DNA of 23,414 nt from an uncultured Collinsella sp. (GCA_958407995.1 CATYJU010000033.1:1-23414), one strand, 5' to 3'; positions 7,946-17,207 are shown, counted from the first letter of the stretch. Made by a program: numbers and translations. The notes: a model not told the origin generated them from the sequence alone.

Positions 7946-9388
7946 ATGGACCAGACCGTACCCGCATACGCCGCCGAGGTGGCCGATTACGGGCGCAGCC
8001 GCGACCCCGAGCCGGGTGTGGGCGCGCTCGTTAAAAACGTGCGTCCCGAATCGCCCGCATGGGATGTGGGTATCGAGCCGGGCATGCGCGTGCTCACGGT
8101 CAACGGCGAGCAGCTCACCGACATGATCGTGTGGCTCTGGGAGGCCGACGACGACAGCGTCGAACTCGAGGTTTTCGACCCGCGCGACAACAGCGTCACC
8201 CCCGTCGAGCTCGACCGCTTCCCGGGAGAGGACTGGGGCCTTGAATTCGATGGTCCCATCTTCGACGGCATGCGTACCTGTGTGAATGCCTGCGTGTTCT
8301 GCTTTATGACTATGCTGCCCAAGGGCGGCCGCTCCACGCTCTATATTCGCGACGACGACTATCGCCTAAGCTTTTTGCAGGGCAACTTCGTCACGCTTAC
8401 GAACCTCACCGACGAGGACGTGCAAAACGTCATCCAACGCAACATGAGCCCCATGAACGTGTCGGTCCACGCCGTGAGCCCCGATGTCCGCCGACGCATG
8501 ATGGGCTGCAACGCCCAGCGCGGCATGGATGTGCTCGAGGCCATCATGGCCGCCGGCATCGAGATTCACGCGCAGATCGTGTTGTGCCCCGGCATGAACG
8601 ACGGCGAGGAGCTGGAAAAGACCCTGCGCTTTTGCGAGGAGCACGAGCAAATCACAAGCCTGGGCATTGTGCCGCTTGGTTTTACCAAGCATCAGAACCG
8701 TTTTAGCTGGTCCTACAGCGACAAGCCCGAGCTAGCGCGCGAGACCATTGCCATGATCCGACCGTTCCAGGACCGCGCCTATGAGCGCTTTGGCCGCCAC
8801 ACCTTTCAGATGAGCGACGAGTTCTATCTGGACGCCGGCATCGATCCTCCCGAGGCAGACTTTTACGACGGTTACCCGCAGTACTACGACGGCATCGGCA
8901 TGATCCGCTCATATCTGGACGAGACCGACGACGTGCTGGCTACCGACGCCGAGCGTCTGGCCCGCGTCCGCGCTGGCATTGCCGAGCGCAACCAGAACCT
9001 GCTGTGCCTCTCGGGCGCCAGCGCACGCGACACGGTGGCCCGCTTTGTGGAGTCGCCGCATGGTCTCGCCGGCACTGTCACGGCCATCAAGAACCGCTAC
9101 TTTGGCGGCAACGTGGACGTGACCGGCCTCATCGTCGCGTGTGACATTCTGGAGCAGCTGCCGCAGGACCTCTCTGGGGTTATGCTCTTTGTGCCTAAGC
9201 TCATGTTCAACGCTGACGGCATGACGCTTGACGAGTATCATCGTGACGATTTACTCGCAAGCCTTACCAGTCGCGGCGCCGAGGTTCATGTGGTGTCGAC
9301 CATGCCGCATGAGCTGCTCGATACCCTGGAGCATATCCTTGGCATTATGCCCGCGGACTCTAACACTTCCACTGACCCCACCCATTAA
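7946..9388 (+). CDS. PDZ / radical SAM / DUF512 protein (TIGR03279-type)
   Basis: A 480-residue putative radical SAM enzyme of unknown reaction. ATG 7946 lies 2 nt after the ispH stop; its only Shine-Dalgarno (AAGGAG at 7926-7931) is about 14 nt away, so translation may be coupled. The order is a small PDZ-like domain (residues about 25-80, GALVKNVRPESPAWDVGIEPGMRVL), then the [4Fe-4S]/SAM motif C112-x3-C116-x2-C119 (CVNACVFC). The signature stretch IRDDDYRLSFLQGNFVTLTNL is at about 134-154, followed by a C-terminal DUF512 region. This family is often found next to der, plsY and gpsA, exactly as here, which hints at a role tied to ribosome or membrane assembly. The substrate is unknown. Confidence 0.93.
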   Translation: MDQTVPAYAAEVADYGRSRDPEPGVGALVKNVRPESPAWDVGIEPGMRVLTVNGEQLTDMIVWLWEADDDSVELEVFDPRDNSVTPVELDRFPGEDWGLEFDGPIFDGMRTCVNACVFCFMTMLPKGGRSTLYIRDDDYRLSFLQGNFVTLTNLTDEDVQNVIQRNMSPMNVSVHAVSPDVRRRMMGCNAQRGMDVLEAIMAAGIEIHAQIVLCPGMNDGEELEKTLRFCEEHEQITSLGIVPLGFTKHQNRFSWSYSDKPELARETIAMIRPFQDRAYERFGRHTFQMSDEFYLDAGIDPPEADFYDGYPQYYDGIGMIRSYLDETDDVLATDAERLARVRAGIAERNQNLLCLSGASARDTVARFVESPHGLAGTVTAIKNRYFGGNVDVTGLIVACDILEQLPQDLSGVMLFVPKLMFNADGMTLDEYHRDDLLASLTSRGAEVHVVSTMPHELLDTLEHILGIMPADSNTSTDPTH

Positions 9389-9398
9389 AGGAGAGCAG

Positions 9399-10733
9399 AT
9401 GAAACCTATCGTCGCCGTCGTCGGACGCCCCAACGTGGGCAAGTCCACGCTCGTTAACCGCCTGGCCCAGACCTCGGACGCCATCGTCCACGAGTCCCGC
9501 GGCGTCACGCGCGACCGCTCGTATCACACGGCCGATTGGAACGGCCGCAAGTTCACCATCGTCGACACGGGCGGCATCGAACCGCTCAAGAGCGATGACG
9601 TCTTCGCCACGTCCATTCGCGACCAGGCCCTCGCCGCCGCCGAGGAAGCCGCCGTCATCCTGTTTGTGGTCGACGGCCGCACCGGCGTCACCGAGGAGGA
9701 CGAGTCGGTCGCCCGCATGCTCAAGCGCTGCGACAAGCCGGTCTTTCTGCTGGTGAACAAGCTCGACAACCCCGATCGTGAGAACGACAGCATCTGGGAG
9801 TTCTATTCGCTCGGCATCGGTGAGCCCACGCCGCTCTCGGCCCTGCACGGTCACGGCACGGGCGACCTGCTCGACGACATCGTGGCCCTGTTGCCCGAGG
9901 AGGAGGACGAGATCGCCGACGAGTTCCCCGATGCGCTGAACGTGGCCATCATCGGCCGACCCAACGCCGGTAAGTCCTCGCTGTTTAACCGCATCCTGGG
10001 CGCCGACCGCTCCATCGTGTCCAACATCGCCGGCACCACGCGCGATGCCATCGACACCGTCGTCGAGCGCAACGGCAAGCACTACCGCATGGTCGACACT
10101 GCGGGCATCCGCAAGAAGAGCACCGTGTACGAGAACATCGAGTACTACTCCATGGTCCGCGGCCTGCGCGCCATCGACCGCGCCGACGTAGCGTTGCTCG
10201 TCGTCGACGCCTCCGTGGGCGTCACCGAGCAGGACCAGAAGGTCATGGGCTTGGCCATCGAGCGCGGCTGCGCCATCGTTGTGCTGCTCAACAAGTGGGA
10301 TCTGCTCGACGACGACCGTAAGCGTGAGGCCTGCATGGAGACCATCGACCGCCGTCTGGGCGTCATGGCTCCCTGGGCCCAGTACCTGCGCATCTCTGCC
10401 CTGACCGGCCGCAGCGTCGAGAAGATCTGGGCGATGGTAGACGCTGCCGAGAAGACGCGCTCGCAGAAGATTAGCACCTCACGCCTCAACACGTTCCTCA
10501 CCGACCTGCGCGAGTTCGGTCATACCGTGGTGGACGGCAAGCGCCGCCTGCGTATGCACTACGTGACCCAGACGGGCGTCAACCCGCCGACGTTCACGTT
10601 CTTCGTCAACCACAGCGACCTGGTCAACGACACCTACCAGCGCTATGTGGAGAACCGTATGCGCTCGACCTTCGACTTTGCCGGCACGCCCATTCGACTC
10701 TTCTTTAGGAAGAAGGAGCAAAAGGATGCTTAG
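9399..10733 (+). CDS. der: Ribosome biogenesis GTPase Der (EngA)
   Basis: Tandem-domain GTPase needed for 50S subunit maturation, 444 residues. The first G domain has P-loop GRPNVGKS (9-16), DTGG (56-59) and NKLD (120-123). The second has GRPNAGKS (186-193), DTAG (233-236) and NKWD (298-301). The C-terminal KH-like domain includes the RLRMHYVTQTGVNPPTF strand and ends FAGTPIRLFFRKKE. ATG 9399 is preceded by AAAGGAGAG; longer in-frame starts inside the previous gene are unlikely. Its stop overlaps the plsY start by 8 nt. Confidence 0.98.
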   Translation: MKPIVAVVGRPNVGKSTLVNRLAQTSDAIVHESRGVTRDRSYHTADWNGRKFTIVDTGGIEPLKSDDVFATSIRDQALAAAEEAAVILFVVDGRTGVTEEDESVARMLKRCDKPVFLLVNKLDNPDRENDSIWEFYSLGIGEPTPLSALHGHGTGDLLDDIVALLPEEEDEIADEFPDALNVAIIGRPNAGKSSLFNRILGADRSIVSNIAGTTRDAIDTVVERNGKHYRMVDTAGIRKKSTVYENIEYYSMVRGLRAIDRADVALLVVDASVGVTEQDQKVMGLAIERGCAIVVLLNKWDLLDDDRKREACMETIDRRLGVMAPWAQYLRISALTGRSVEKIWAMVDAAEKTRSQKISTSRLNTFLTDLREFGHTVVDGKRRLRMHYVTQTGVNPPTFTFFVNHSDLVNDTYQRYVENRMRSTFDFAGTPIRLFFRKKEQKDA

Positions 10734-11409
10734 TCCGATTCTGCTGACCGCCATCTGCGCCGTGGTCTCGTTCTTTATCGGGGCGATTCCGTTTGGACTG
10801 ATCCTGGGCCGCGTGTTCAACCACACCGACATTCGCAAGGCTGGCTCCGGCAACATCGGCACCACCAACGCACTGCGCGTGGCCGGCCCCAAGGTGGCCG
10901 CGCTCACGCTGCTGCTCGACTGCCTTAAGGGCGCCATCTGCGTCCTTATCGCGCGTCCGCTCATTGCCGACTTGGGCTATGGCTTCCCCGTGAGCATTAT
11001 GGCCCCCGGTGCCGCCGGCGACTGGATGCTCGGCGTCATCTGCCTGGCAGCCGTGTGGGGCCATATCTTCTCGCCCTACCTCAACTTCCATGGCGGCAAG
11101 GGCATCGCAGTTGGTCTGGGCGTCATCCTCGCCTGGTACTGGCCTATTGGCCTGTCGCTGCTGGGCATGTTTATCGTGGCCGTCGCCATCACCAAGTTTG
11201 TGTCGGTGGGCTCGCTTGCCGCGGCCATCGGTCTTCCCATCGCTGCCTGCGCGGTCTTTCCGTACAGCAGCCTCGGACTTAAGTTTTGCATGGCGCTGAT
11301 CGGCATTACTGTGGTGTGGGCCCATCGTGCGAACATCAAAAAGCTCATGACGGGTAAGGAGTCCAAGCTCTCGTTTACCAAGCGCGTCACCGAGCCCGAC
11401 GATAAGTAG
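10726..11409 (+). CDS. plsY: Acyl-phosphate:glycerol-3-phosphate acyltransferase
   Basis: Integral membrane enzyme that transfers an acyl group from acyl phosphate to glycerol-3-phosphate, the first step of phospholipid synthesis; 227 residues with several hydrophobic helices. The family loops are present: GSGNIGTTN (40-48) and the glycine-rich FHGGKGIAVGLG (121-132). ATG 10726 has AGAAGGAG upstream and sits inside the last codons of der. Its partner gpsA, which supplies glycerol-3-phosphate, starts 9 nt after the stop, so the two consecutive reactions are encoded together. PlsX, which makes the acyl phosphate, is not in the window. Confidence 0.97.
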   Translation: MLSPILLTAICAVVSFFIGAIPFGLILGRVFNHTDIRKAGSGNIGTTNALRVAGPKVAALTLLLDCLKGAICVLIARPLIADLGYGFPVSIMAPGAAGDWMLGVICLAAVWGHIFSPYLNFHGGKGIAVGLGVILAWYWPIGLSLLGMFIVAVAITKFVSVGSLAAAIGLPIAACAVFPYSSLGLKFCMALIGITVVWAHRANIKKLMTGKESKLSFTKRVTEPDDK

Positions 11410-11418
11410 GAGAGAGTC

Positions 11419-12426
11419 ATGAATGTTGCGCTGATTGGCTCCGGCTCCTGGGGAACCGCCGTCGCGGGCCTTGCCGCCGCGCGGGCCGAGCGCGTGACCA
11501 TGTGGGCCCACAGCGAGCAGACGGCCGCCGGTATTAACGGCGAGCACCGAAACCCTCGCTATCTGGTGGGCTACGAGCTGCCGGACAACGTGGTGGCAAC
11601 GACCGAGCTCGCCCAGGCGCTCGACGGTGCCGATGCGATCATCTTTGCCGTGCCTTCGACGCACCTGCGCGACGTCTGCCACCAGGCGGCGCCGTACATC
11701 GCGGACGAGACGCCGGTTCTGTGCCTCACCAAGGGCATTGAGCCCGAGTCCGGCCTGCTCATGAGCGAGGTCATCGCCAGCGAGATCGGCAACGAGTCGC
11801 GCGTGGCGGCGCTCTCGGGCCCCAACCATGCTGAGGAAATCTGCCGCGGCGGACTTTCTGCCGCCGTCATCGCAAGCAAAGATCCGCAGATAGGGGAGAC
11901 CTTTAAGGACCTGCTCCTATCCACGGCCTTCCGCATCTACCTGTCGCAGGACATGACCGGCGTCGAGGTTTGCGGTGCCATGAAAAACGTTATCGCCATC
12001 GTGTGCGGCATCTCCGCCGGCACCGGTGCCGGCGACAATACGCTTGCCCTTATCATGACGCGCGGCCTGGCCGAGATCAGCCGTCTGGTGCACGCCCGCG
12101 GCGGTCAAGCTATGACCTGCATGGGACTCGCCGGCATGGGCGACCTCATTGCCACCTGCACCTCGGAGCATTCGCGCAACCGCACCTTTGGCTACGAGTT
12201 TGCCCACGGCGTGTCACTCAACGAGTATCAGACGCGCACGCATATGGTGGTCGAAGGCGCCGTCGCGGCCCGCAGCGTCAGCGAACTCGCCCGTTCACTG
12301 GGCGTAGACATTCCGCTCACCTTTGCCGTGGAGCAAACGCTCTACAACGGTGTTACTTTGGATAGGGCGCTCGAGATTCTTACCGACCGCGTACCCTCCC
12401 AAGAGTTCTACGGACTCACCGACTAA
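11419..12426 (+). CDS. gpsA: NAD(P)-dependent glycerol-3-phosphate dehydrogenase
   Basis: Reduces dihydroxyacetone phosphate to sn-glycerol-3-phosphate for phospholipid synthesis; cytoplasmic, 335 residues. The N-terminal Rossmann motif GSGSWG is at 7-12. LTKGIE contains Lys105, and ALSGPNHAEE follows near 131-140. The catalytic Lys189 lies in CGAMKNVIAI, followed by GDNTLALIMTRGL. All expected elements are intact and the length is normal. An AGGAGAG ribosome-binding site precedes the ATG. Confidence 0.98.
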   Translation: MNVALIGSGSWGTAVAGLAAARAERVTMWAHSEQTAAGINGEHRNPRYLVGYELPDNVVATTELAQALDGADAIIFAVPSTHLRDVCHQAAPYIADETPVLCLTKGIEPESGLLMSEVIASEIGNESRVAALSGPNHAEEICRGGLSAAVIASKDPQIGETFKDLLLSTAFRIYLSQDMTGVEVCGAMKNVIAIVCGISAGTGAGDNTLALIMTRGLAEISRLVHARGGQAMTCMGLAGMGDLIATCTSEHSRNRTFGYEFAHGVSLNEYQTRTHMVVEGAVAARSVSELARSLGVDIPLTFAVEQTLYNGVTLDRALEILTDRVPSQEFYGLTD

Positions 12427-12444
12427 CGCAGAAAGGCTTCCACC

Positions 12445-13116
12445 ATGGGTTCCATCAAAATCGCTCCGTCCGTCCTTTCGGCCGACATGGCCAACCTCAA
12501 GGGCGAGCTCGACAAAATCGCCTGCGCCGACTACGTGCACTTCGACGTTATGGACGGTCACTTTACCGGCAACCTCACCTTTGGCGTTGACATCCTCAAG
12601 GCCGTCAAGCGCTCCACCGACGTGCCGGTCGACGCGCACCTGATGGTGTCGAATCCCGACGAGACGGTCGATTGGTATGCCGATGCCGGTGCCGATATGA
12701 TCACCGTGCACTACGAGGCCTCCACGCACCTGCACCGCACGCTCACGCATCTGCAGCAGCGCGGCGTCAAGGCCGGTGTGGTGCTCAACCCCGCCACGCC
12801 CGTCTGCGTGCTCGATAGCATCATCGACATTGTTGACATGGTGCTGCTCATGAGCGTGAACCCCGGCTTTGGCGGCCAGAGCTTTATCCCGGGCACTCTG
12901 CATAAGCTCCACGAGCTCAAAGCCATGTGCGAGCGCCACGGCGTGTCGCCCCTCATCGAGGTCGACGGCGGTATTTCTTCCAAGAACATTGCCGAGGTCG
13001 TCAAGGCAGGCGCCAACGTGCTCGTGGCCGGCTCCGCCGTATTTAAGTCCGAAGATCCCGCTGCCGAGGTTGCGCTGCTGCAGAAGCTGGGCAACGAGGC
13101 CGCACAGGAGGCATAA
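12445..13116 (+). CDS. rpe: Ribulose-phosphate 3-epimerase
   Basis: TIM-barrel metalloenzyme interconverting ribulose-5-phosphate and xylulose-5-phosphate, 223 residues. Metal and catalytic residues fit the family: His32, Asp34 and Asp37 in VHFDVMDGHF, His65 in DAHLMVSNP, and Asp174 in IEVDGGISSKN. Phosphate-binding loops are MSVNPGFGGQSF and VAGSAVF. A weak GAAAGG site lies ahead of the ATG, 18 nt after gpsA. Its tail contains AGGAGG, which serves the desulfurase gene that follows. Confidence 0.97.
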   Translation: MGSIKIAPSVLSADMANLKGELDKIACADYVHFDVMDGHFTGNLTFGVDILKAVKRSTDVPVDAHLMVSNPDETVDWYADAGADMITVHYEASTHLHRTLTHLQQRGVKAGVVLNPATPVCVLDSIIDIVDMVLLMSVNPGFGGQSFIPGTLHKLHELKAMCERHGVSPLIEVDGGISSKNIAEVVKAGANVLVAGSAVFKSEDPAAEVALLQKLGNEAAQEA

Positions 13117-13122
13117 ACCCTT

Positions 13123-14301
13123 ATGACCGCAGGTCAAAACCGCATACCCGTGAATCTTGACTACGCCGCCTCGACGCCTATGCGCGCCGAGGCGCTCCTT
13201 GCGCAGCGCGAGTACGACGACAGCGAGCTTGCCGGCGTCAACCCCAACTCGCTGCACTCGCTTGGCCGCAAGGCCGCCGCACGCCTGGAAGTCGCCCGTC
13301 GCGAGATCGCCCGTAGCTTTGGCGCACGCGTTCGCCCGTCCGAGATCATCCTTACCAACGGCGGCACCGAAGCCAACCAGCTGGCGCTGCTCGGTCTTGC
13401 CGAGGGCGCTCGTCAGCGCGATCGCATGCGTAACCGCGTGATCGTATCTGCCATCGAGCACGATTCGATTCTGGACAACCTCCCGCTGCTGCGTGCCGCC
13501 GGCTTTACCGTCGACCTGGTGCAGCCCTGCCGCGCGGGCTACATTGAGCCTGCCGCGCTTGTCGAGCTGCTAGGCGACGACGTGGCGCTCGTGAGCATCA
13601 TGGTTGCCAACAACGAGACCGGCGTGGTGCAGCCCATCCGCGAGCTTGCCGCGGCCGCGCATACCGTGGGCGCCCTGTTCCACACCGATGCCATCCAGGG
13701 GTATCTGCACATTCCGCTCGATGCCGCCGAGCTGGGCGTCGATGCCATGTCCGTCGCCGCCCATAAAATTGGCGGTCCTGTGGCATCCGGCGCGCTTTAC
13801 GTTAAGACCCGCACGCCACTGCGCCCCCGCATTTTTGGCGGCGGACAGGAAGCCGGACGTCGCGCGGGCACGCAGGACCTGCGTACACAGCTGGCTTTTG
13901 CCGCCGCCGCCCGCACGCTGGCGCCCCATGTGGCCCAGGAGCGCACAACGCTACAGGCCTTATCCGATAAGCTCTACGCCACGCTTACGGCCCATCCTCG
14001 CATTCACGCCACGATGGGCGACTACGCGCAGGCCGATCGTCTGCCGGGTATGGTTTCGATCTACATTGACGGCATGGACTCCGAGGAGCTCATCATCAAG
14101 CTCGACGCCGCCGGCTTTGAGGTATCGGCAGGCTCGGCATGCTCGAGCGGCAGTATGGACCCCAGCCACGTTTTGAGCGCGATGGGCATCGGTCGCGAGC
14201 AGGCATTGGGCGCACTGCGCATTTCCTTTGATGACCGCGTGAATCCGAGCGATCTGGACGAGTTCGCCCAGACGCTGCTCTCGATCGTGGGTGCCGCATG
14301 A
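13123..14301 (+). CDS. Cysteine desulfurase, NifS/IscS family
   Basis: PLP enzyme that takes sulfur from L-cysteine for Fe-S clusters or thiolated tRNA; 392 residues. Visible active-site parts are LTNGGTEANQLAL (80s), His113 (IEHDS), Asp189 in LFHTDAIQG, the PLP lysine Lys215 in SVAAHK, the GGGQEAGRRAGT loop and the persulfide Cys340 in SAGSACSSGSMDPSHV. No iscU, sufU or mnmA gene is adjacent, so whether it serves clusters or tRNA is open. ATG 13123 is 11 nt from an AGGAGG site. The stop overlaps the next start (ATGA, 14298-14301). Confidence 0.95.
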   Translation: MTAGQNRIPVNLDYAASTPMRAEALLAQREYDDSELAGVNPNSLHSLGRKAAARLEVARREIARSFGARVRPSEIILTNGGTEANQLALLGLAEGARQRDRMRNRVIVSAIEHDSILDNLPLLRAAGFTVDLVQPCRAGYIEPAALVELLGDDVALVSIMVANNETGVVQPIRELAAAAHTVGALFHTDAIQGYLHIPLDAAELGVDAMSVAAHKIGGPVASGALYVKTRTPLRPRIFGGGQEAGRRAGTQDLRTQLAFAAAARTLAPHVAQERTTLQALSDKLYATLTAHPRIHATMGDYAQADRLPGMVSIYIDGMDSEELIIKLDAAGFEVSAGSACSSGSMDPSHVLSAMGIGREQALGALRISFDDRVNPSDLDEFAQTLLSIVGAA

Positions 14302-15107
14302 TCGTCGCCGAGCTTGAGCGCGCGCTGCTGGCACGCTATCCCAAAGCGGACGCCGAGGGCTGGGATCACGTAGGACTCTCCGTTGGCGATCCGGCCGCGG
14401 AGATCACCGGCGTTGCCTGCGCACTCGATGCGACCGAGGCTAATGTTCGCCGCGCCCAAGAAGCCGGCGCCAACGTGCTGCTGACGCATCATCCCATATA
14501 CATCAAGGCACCCGAGGCCTTTTGCCCGGCGGATGCCACACGACCCCAGTGCAGCGCGGCCCTCTACGAAGCTGCCCGCTGCGGGGTGAGCATTATCTCG
14601 CTCCACACCAACCTGGACCGCTCGCAAGAAGCCCGCATCTGCCTGAGCGAGCTGCTGGGTGCCGCACCCGTGAGCTCACTGGAGCACGTGGACGACCCCG
14701 AGACCACCGGCCTGGGCGCGCTTGCAACGCTCAACGACCCGTGCACGCTGCGCGATCTTGCCACCCGTGCTGCCACGGCCTTCGGCAGCGACCCGCGTGC
14801 GTGGGGCGAAGCCGAGCACGCATGCCGTACCGTCGCTATTTTAGGCGGCTCCCTGGGCGACTTTGGAGAGCTCGCCATCGCCGCGGGCGCAGATGTCATC
14901 GTAACCGGCGAGGCGGGCTACCACGTGGCGCAAGACCTTGCCTTGCGCGGGCTGCCGGTGATCTTGCTCGGCCACGACCGCTCTGAGGAGCCGTTCGTTG
15001 ATATATTGATGAACTCTGCAGTTGACGCCGGGGTCAACCCCCGTCATGCGATTAAAATACTGAACCCTTGCCAATGGTGGACTGTGACAAAAGGAGAGAA
15101 CTTATGA
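14298..15107 (+). CDS. NIF3-like dinuclear metal-binding protein
   Basis: A 269-residue NIF3/YbgI/YqfO family protein without a firmly known reaction. Likely metal ligands are His64/His65 in LLTHHPIYI, His103 and Asp107 in SLHTNLD, and His226/Glu230 in LLGHDRSEEP. The N-terminal signature WDHVGLSVGD replaces the more usual WDNVGLLVGD. It overlaps the desulfurase stop by 4 nt and overlaps the following zinc-ribbon gene by 4 nt (ATGA at 15104-15107). Pairing of a NIF3 gene with a COG1579-type coiled-coil/zinc-ribbon gene is common in actinobacteria, so the two likely share a process. Confidence 0.93.
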   Translation: MIVAELERALLARYPKADAEGWDHVGLSVGDPAAEITGVACALDATEANVRRAQEAGANVLLTHHPIYIKAPEAFCPADATRPQCSAALYEAARCGVSIISLHTNLDRSQEARICLSELLGAAPVSSLEHVDDPETTGLGALATLNDPCTLRDLATRAATAFGSDPRAWGEAEHACRTVAILGGSLGDFGELAIAAGADVIVTGEAGYHVAQDLALRGLPVILLGHDRSEEPFVDILMNSAVDAGVNPRHAIKILNPCQWWTVTKGENL

Positions 15108-15823
15108 GCGCCGGCGCTACGCTACTCAAGCTGCAACAGATCGATTTGGAGCTCGCCCGCAACAAGAGCGAACTTGCCAATATGCCGGAGCTCAAGGAGC
15201 TCGCTTCCAAGCGCAAGACCTATGTGAAGCTCAAGTCCGAGATGACCAAGCTCTACGCCCAGCGCAAGGATCTGGACATTGAGCTCGACGATCTCAACAC
15301 CACCGAGATTCAGACCAATAACGCCATCGAAGCTGCCAAGAAGCGCCACGTTGACGGCTCTGACTACCGCGAGGTTCAGGACCTGGAGAATGAACTCGCC
15401 ACCCTGGCCAAGCGTCTGGACAAGATTGAGCACACCCGCAAGGATGTCGTCATCGCCCATAAGGAGGCGCTCGACCGCGAGGCCCGTGCGCAGGCAATCA
15501 TCGCCAAGTTTGAGGAGGGCGTGAAGGCCGATACCAAGGCCGCGCGCGCCAAGGCCGCCGACCTGCAGGCTCAGATTGATTCCGCCACCAAGGAGCGCAC
15601 CGCGCTTGCCGCTACGCTGCCGGCCGACGTGCTCACCGACTACGAGCGTCTGCTCAAGCAGTTCCGCGGCCTGGCCGTCGAGACCATCCAGGGCAACATC
15701 CCCACGGTCTGCCACACCGCGCTGCAGGCATCGTCCATGAGCGACCTCAACCACGACGGTAGCGAGATTACGCACTGCCCATACTGCCACCGCCTCCTGG
15801 TACTCCCGAGCAAGGAAGCCTAG
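15104..15823 (+). CDS. Coiled-coil / C-terminal zinc-ribbon protein (COG1579, CT398-like)
   Basis: A 239-residue protein: residues about 5-185 are almost wholly charged heptad-like helix, expected to form a long antiparallel coiled-coil hairpin. A short C-terminal domain has the second zinc knuckle C225-PY-C228. The first knuckle is degenerate: Cys203-His204 is present, but the position three before it is Pro200, where a CxxC Cys would sit. ATG 15104 is set by AAGGAGAG upstream; an in-frame ATG at 15068 lies inside the NIF3 gene and is less likely. Function is unknown; it overlaps the NIF3 gene and is 2 nt from coaBC. Confidence 0.88.
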   Translation: MSAGATLLKLQQIDLELARNKSELANMPELKELASKRKTYVKLKSEMTKLYAQRKDLDIELDDLNTTEIQTNNAIEAAKKRHVDGSDYREVQDLENELATLAKRLDKIEHTRKDVVIAHKEALDREARAQAIIAKFEEGVKADTKAARAKAADLQAQIDSATKERTALAATLPADVLTDYERLLKQFRGLAVETIQGNIPTVCHTALQASSMSDLNHDGSEITHCPYCHRLLVLPSKEA

Positions 15824-15825
15824 CG

Positions 15826-17040
15826 ATGACGGCGGCATCCAACAATTCAATGCAACTTGAGGGAAAAACGATCCTGCTGGGCATTACCGGCGGGATCGCC
15901 GCCTATAAGTCGTGCAATATCGTGCGCCTGCTGCAAAAGCGCGGTGCGCGCGTCAAGGTCGTTATGAGCGAGCATGCCACGGAGTTTGTGGGCCCGCTCA
16001 CCTTCCGTGCGCTCACCAACGAGCCCGTTGCCGTGGGCCTATTCGACGATCCCTCCGACCCCATCCACCACATTTCGCTGGCGCAGGAACCCGACCTGGT
16101 GGTCGTGGCGCCCGCGACGGCCAATATCATCGCCAAGATGGCCACCGGCATCGCCGACGACCTCATCTCCACCACGCTGCTTGCGACGCCGCGACCCATC
16201 GTGATCGCACCCGCTATGAACAACGGCATGTGGAAGGCGCCGGCGACGCAGGCCAACATGGCCGCGCTGCGCGAGCGCGGTGTCCATGTGGTGGGACCCG
16301 GCAGCGGTTACCTTGCCTGCGGCGACGTGGACACGGGACGCATGAGCGAGCCCGAGGACATCGTCGAGGCCGTCTGCGAGGTACTCAACCCGGCACCTCA
16401 GGACCTAGCAGGCAAAAGTATCATCATCACCGCCGGCCCCACGCACGAGCCAATTGACCCGGTGCGATTCATTGGCAACCGTTCATCGGGCAAGATGGGC
16501 ATCGCCCTGGCGGGGGAGGCCGCACGCCGCGGTGCCGAGGTCACGCTCGTGTTGGGACCGACATCGCTCGATGTTCCCCGCGGCGTGGAGTGTGTGCGCG
16601 TGCAGACCGCCGCAGAGATGCTCCAGGCGGCGCTGAGCGCCTTCCAGACGGCCGATACGGCCATTTGCGCGGCCGCTGTCGCCGACTACACACCTGCGGC
16701 CCCGGCGGACCATAAACTCAAAAAGGCCAACGAACGCCTCGATCGCATCGAGCTCGTCGAGACCGTTGATATTTTGGCTGAGCTCTCGCGCCAGAAGGGC
16801 GAGCGCCGTGTTATCGGATTTGCAGCCGAGACCGATAACGTCGTGGAGTACGCTGAGCGTAAATTGGCCCGCAAGGGCTGCGATGCGATCGTCGCCAACG
16901 ATGTCTCGCGCGCCGATTCGGGCTTTGGAACCGACACCAATAAGGCCTGGATTGTAAGCACAACAGGAACTCAAGAACTTCCCGTGCTGACAAAACCCCA
17001 GCTCGCAGATACAATTTTGGACTTGCTCAAAAATAATTAA
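15826..17040 (+). CDS. coaBC: Bifunctional phosphopantothenoylcysteine decarboxylase/synthetase
   Basis: Two consecutive CoA-synthesis steps in one 404-residue protein. The N-terminal flavoprotein CoaC domain has GITGGIAAYK (19-28), His81/82 in DPIHHISLA, PAMNNGMW (129-136) and the active Cys165 in YLACGDVDTGRM. The C-terminal CoaB domain starts near residue 196 with IIITAGPTHEPID, RFIGNRSSGKMG, AAAVADYTP and the HKLKKANERL lysine loop. ATG 15826 has AAGGAAG upstream; ATG 15850 would remove eight non-conserved residues and is possible. It is the last protein gene of the plus-strand block. Confidence 0.97.
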   Translation: MTAASNNSMQLEGKTILLGITGGIAAYKSCNIVRLLQKRGARVKVVMSEHATEFVGPLTFRALTNEPVAVGLFDDPSDPIHHISLAQEPDLVVVAPATANIIAKMATGIADDLISTTLLATPRPIVIAPAMNNGMWKAPATQANMAALRERGVHVVGPGSGYLACGDVDTGRMSEPEDIVEAVCEVLNPAPQDLAGKSIIITAGPTHEPIDPVRFIGNRSSGKMGIALAGEAARRGAEVTLVLGPTSLDVPRGVECVRVQTAAEMLQAALSAFQTADTAICAAAVADYTPAAPADHKLKKANERLDRIELVETVDILAELSRQKGERRVIGFAAETDNVVEYAERKLARKGCDAIVANDVSRADSGFGTDTNKAWIVSTTGTQELPVLTKPQLADTILDLLKNN

Positions 17041-17048
17041 AAAAGTTC

Positions 17049-17078
17049 TTGCACAAGTCCAAAGTTTCGGGTTAATAT
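17049..17078 (+). promoter_or_regulatory. Predicted promoter of tRNA-Pro
   Basis: TTGCAC (17049-17054) and TAATAT (17073-17078) with an 18-nt spacer form a good housekeeping-sigma promoter just after the coaBC stop. Initiation near 17085 would give a leader of about 35 nt before the tRNA. It gives the tRNA its own start, separate from the operon. Confidence 0.65.
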
Positions 17079-17120
17079 ACTTCCTGTTGCGAGCGAGAGC
17101 AGAGCAACAAACAAAAGCTT

Positions 17121-17197
<77 letters not shown>

Positions 17198-17207
17198 GAA
17201 GTTTGCA

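Noticed and set aside
10705..11829. Minus-strand 374-codon ORF opposite plsY and gpsA
   Set aside because: Antisense to two well-supported genes, with shadow-like composition (His/Ala/Gly/Arg-rich).
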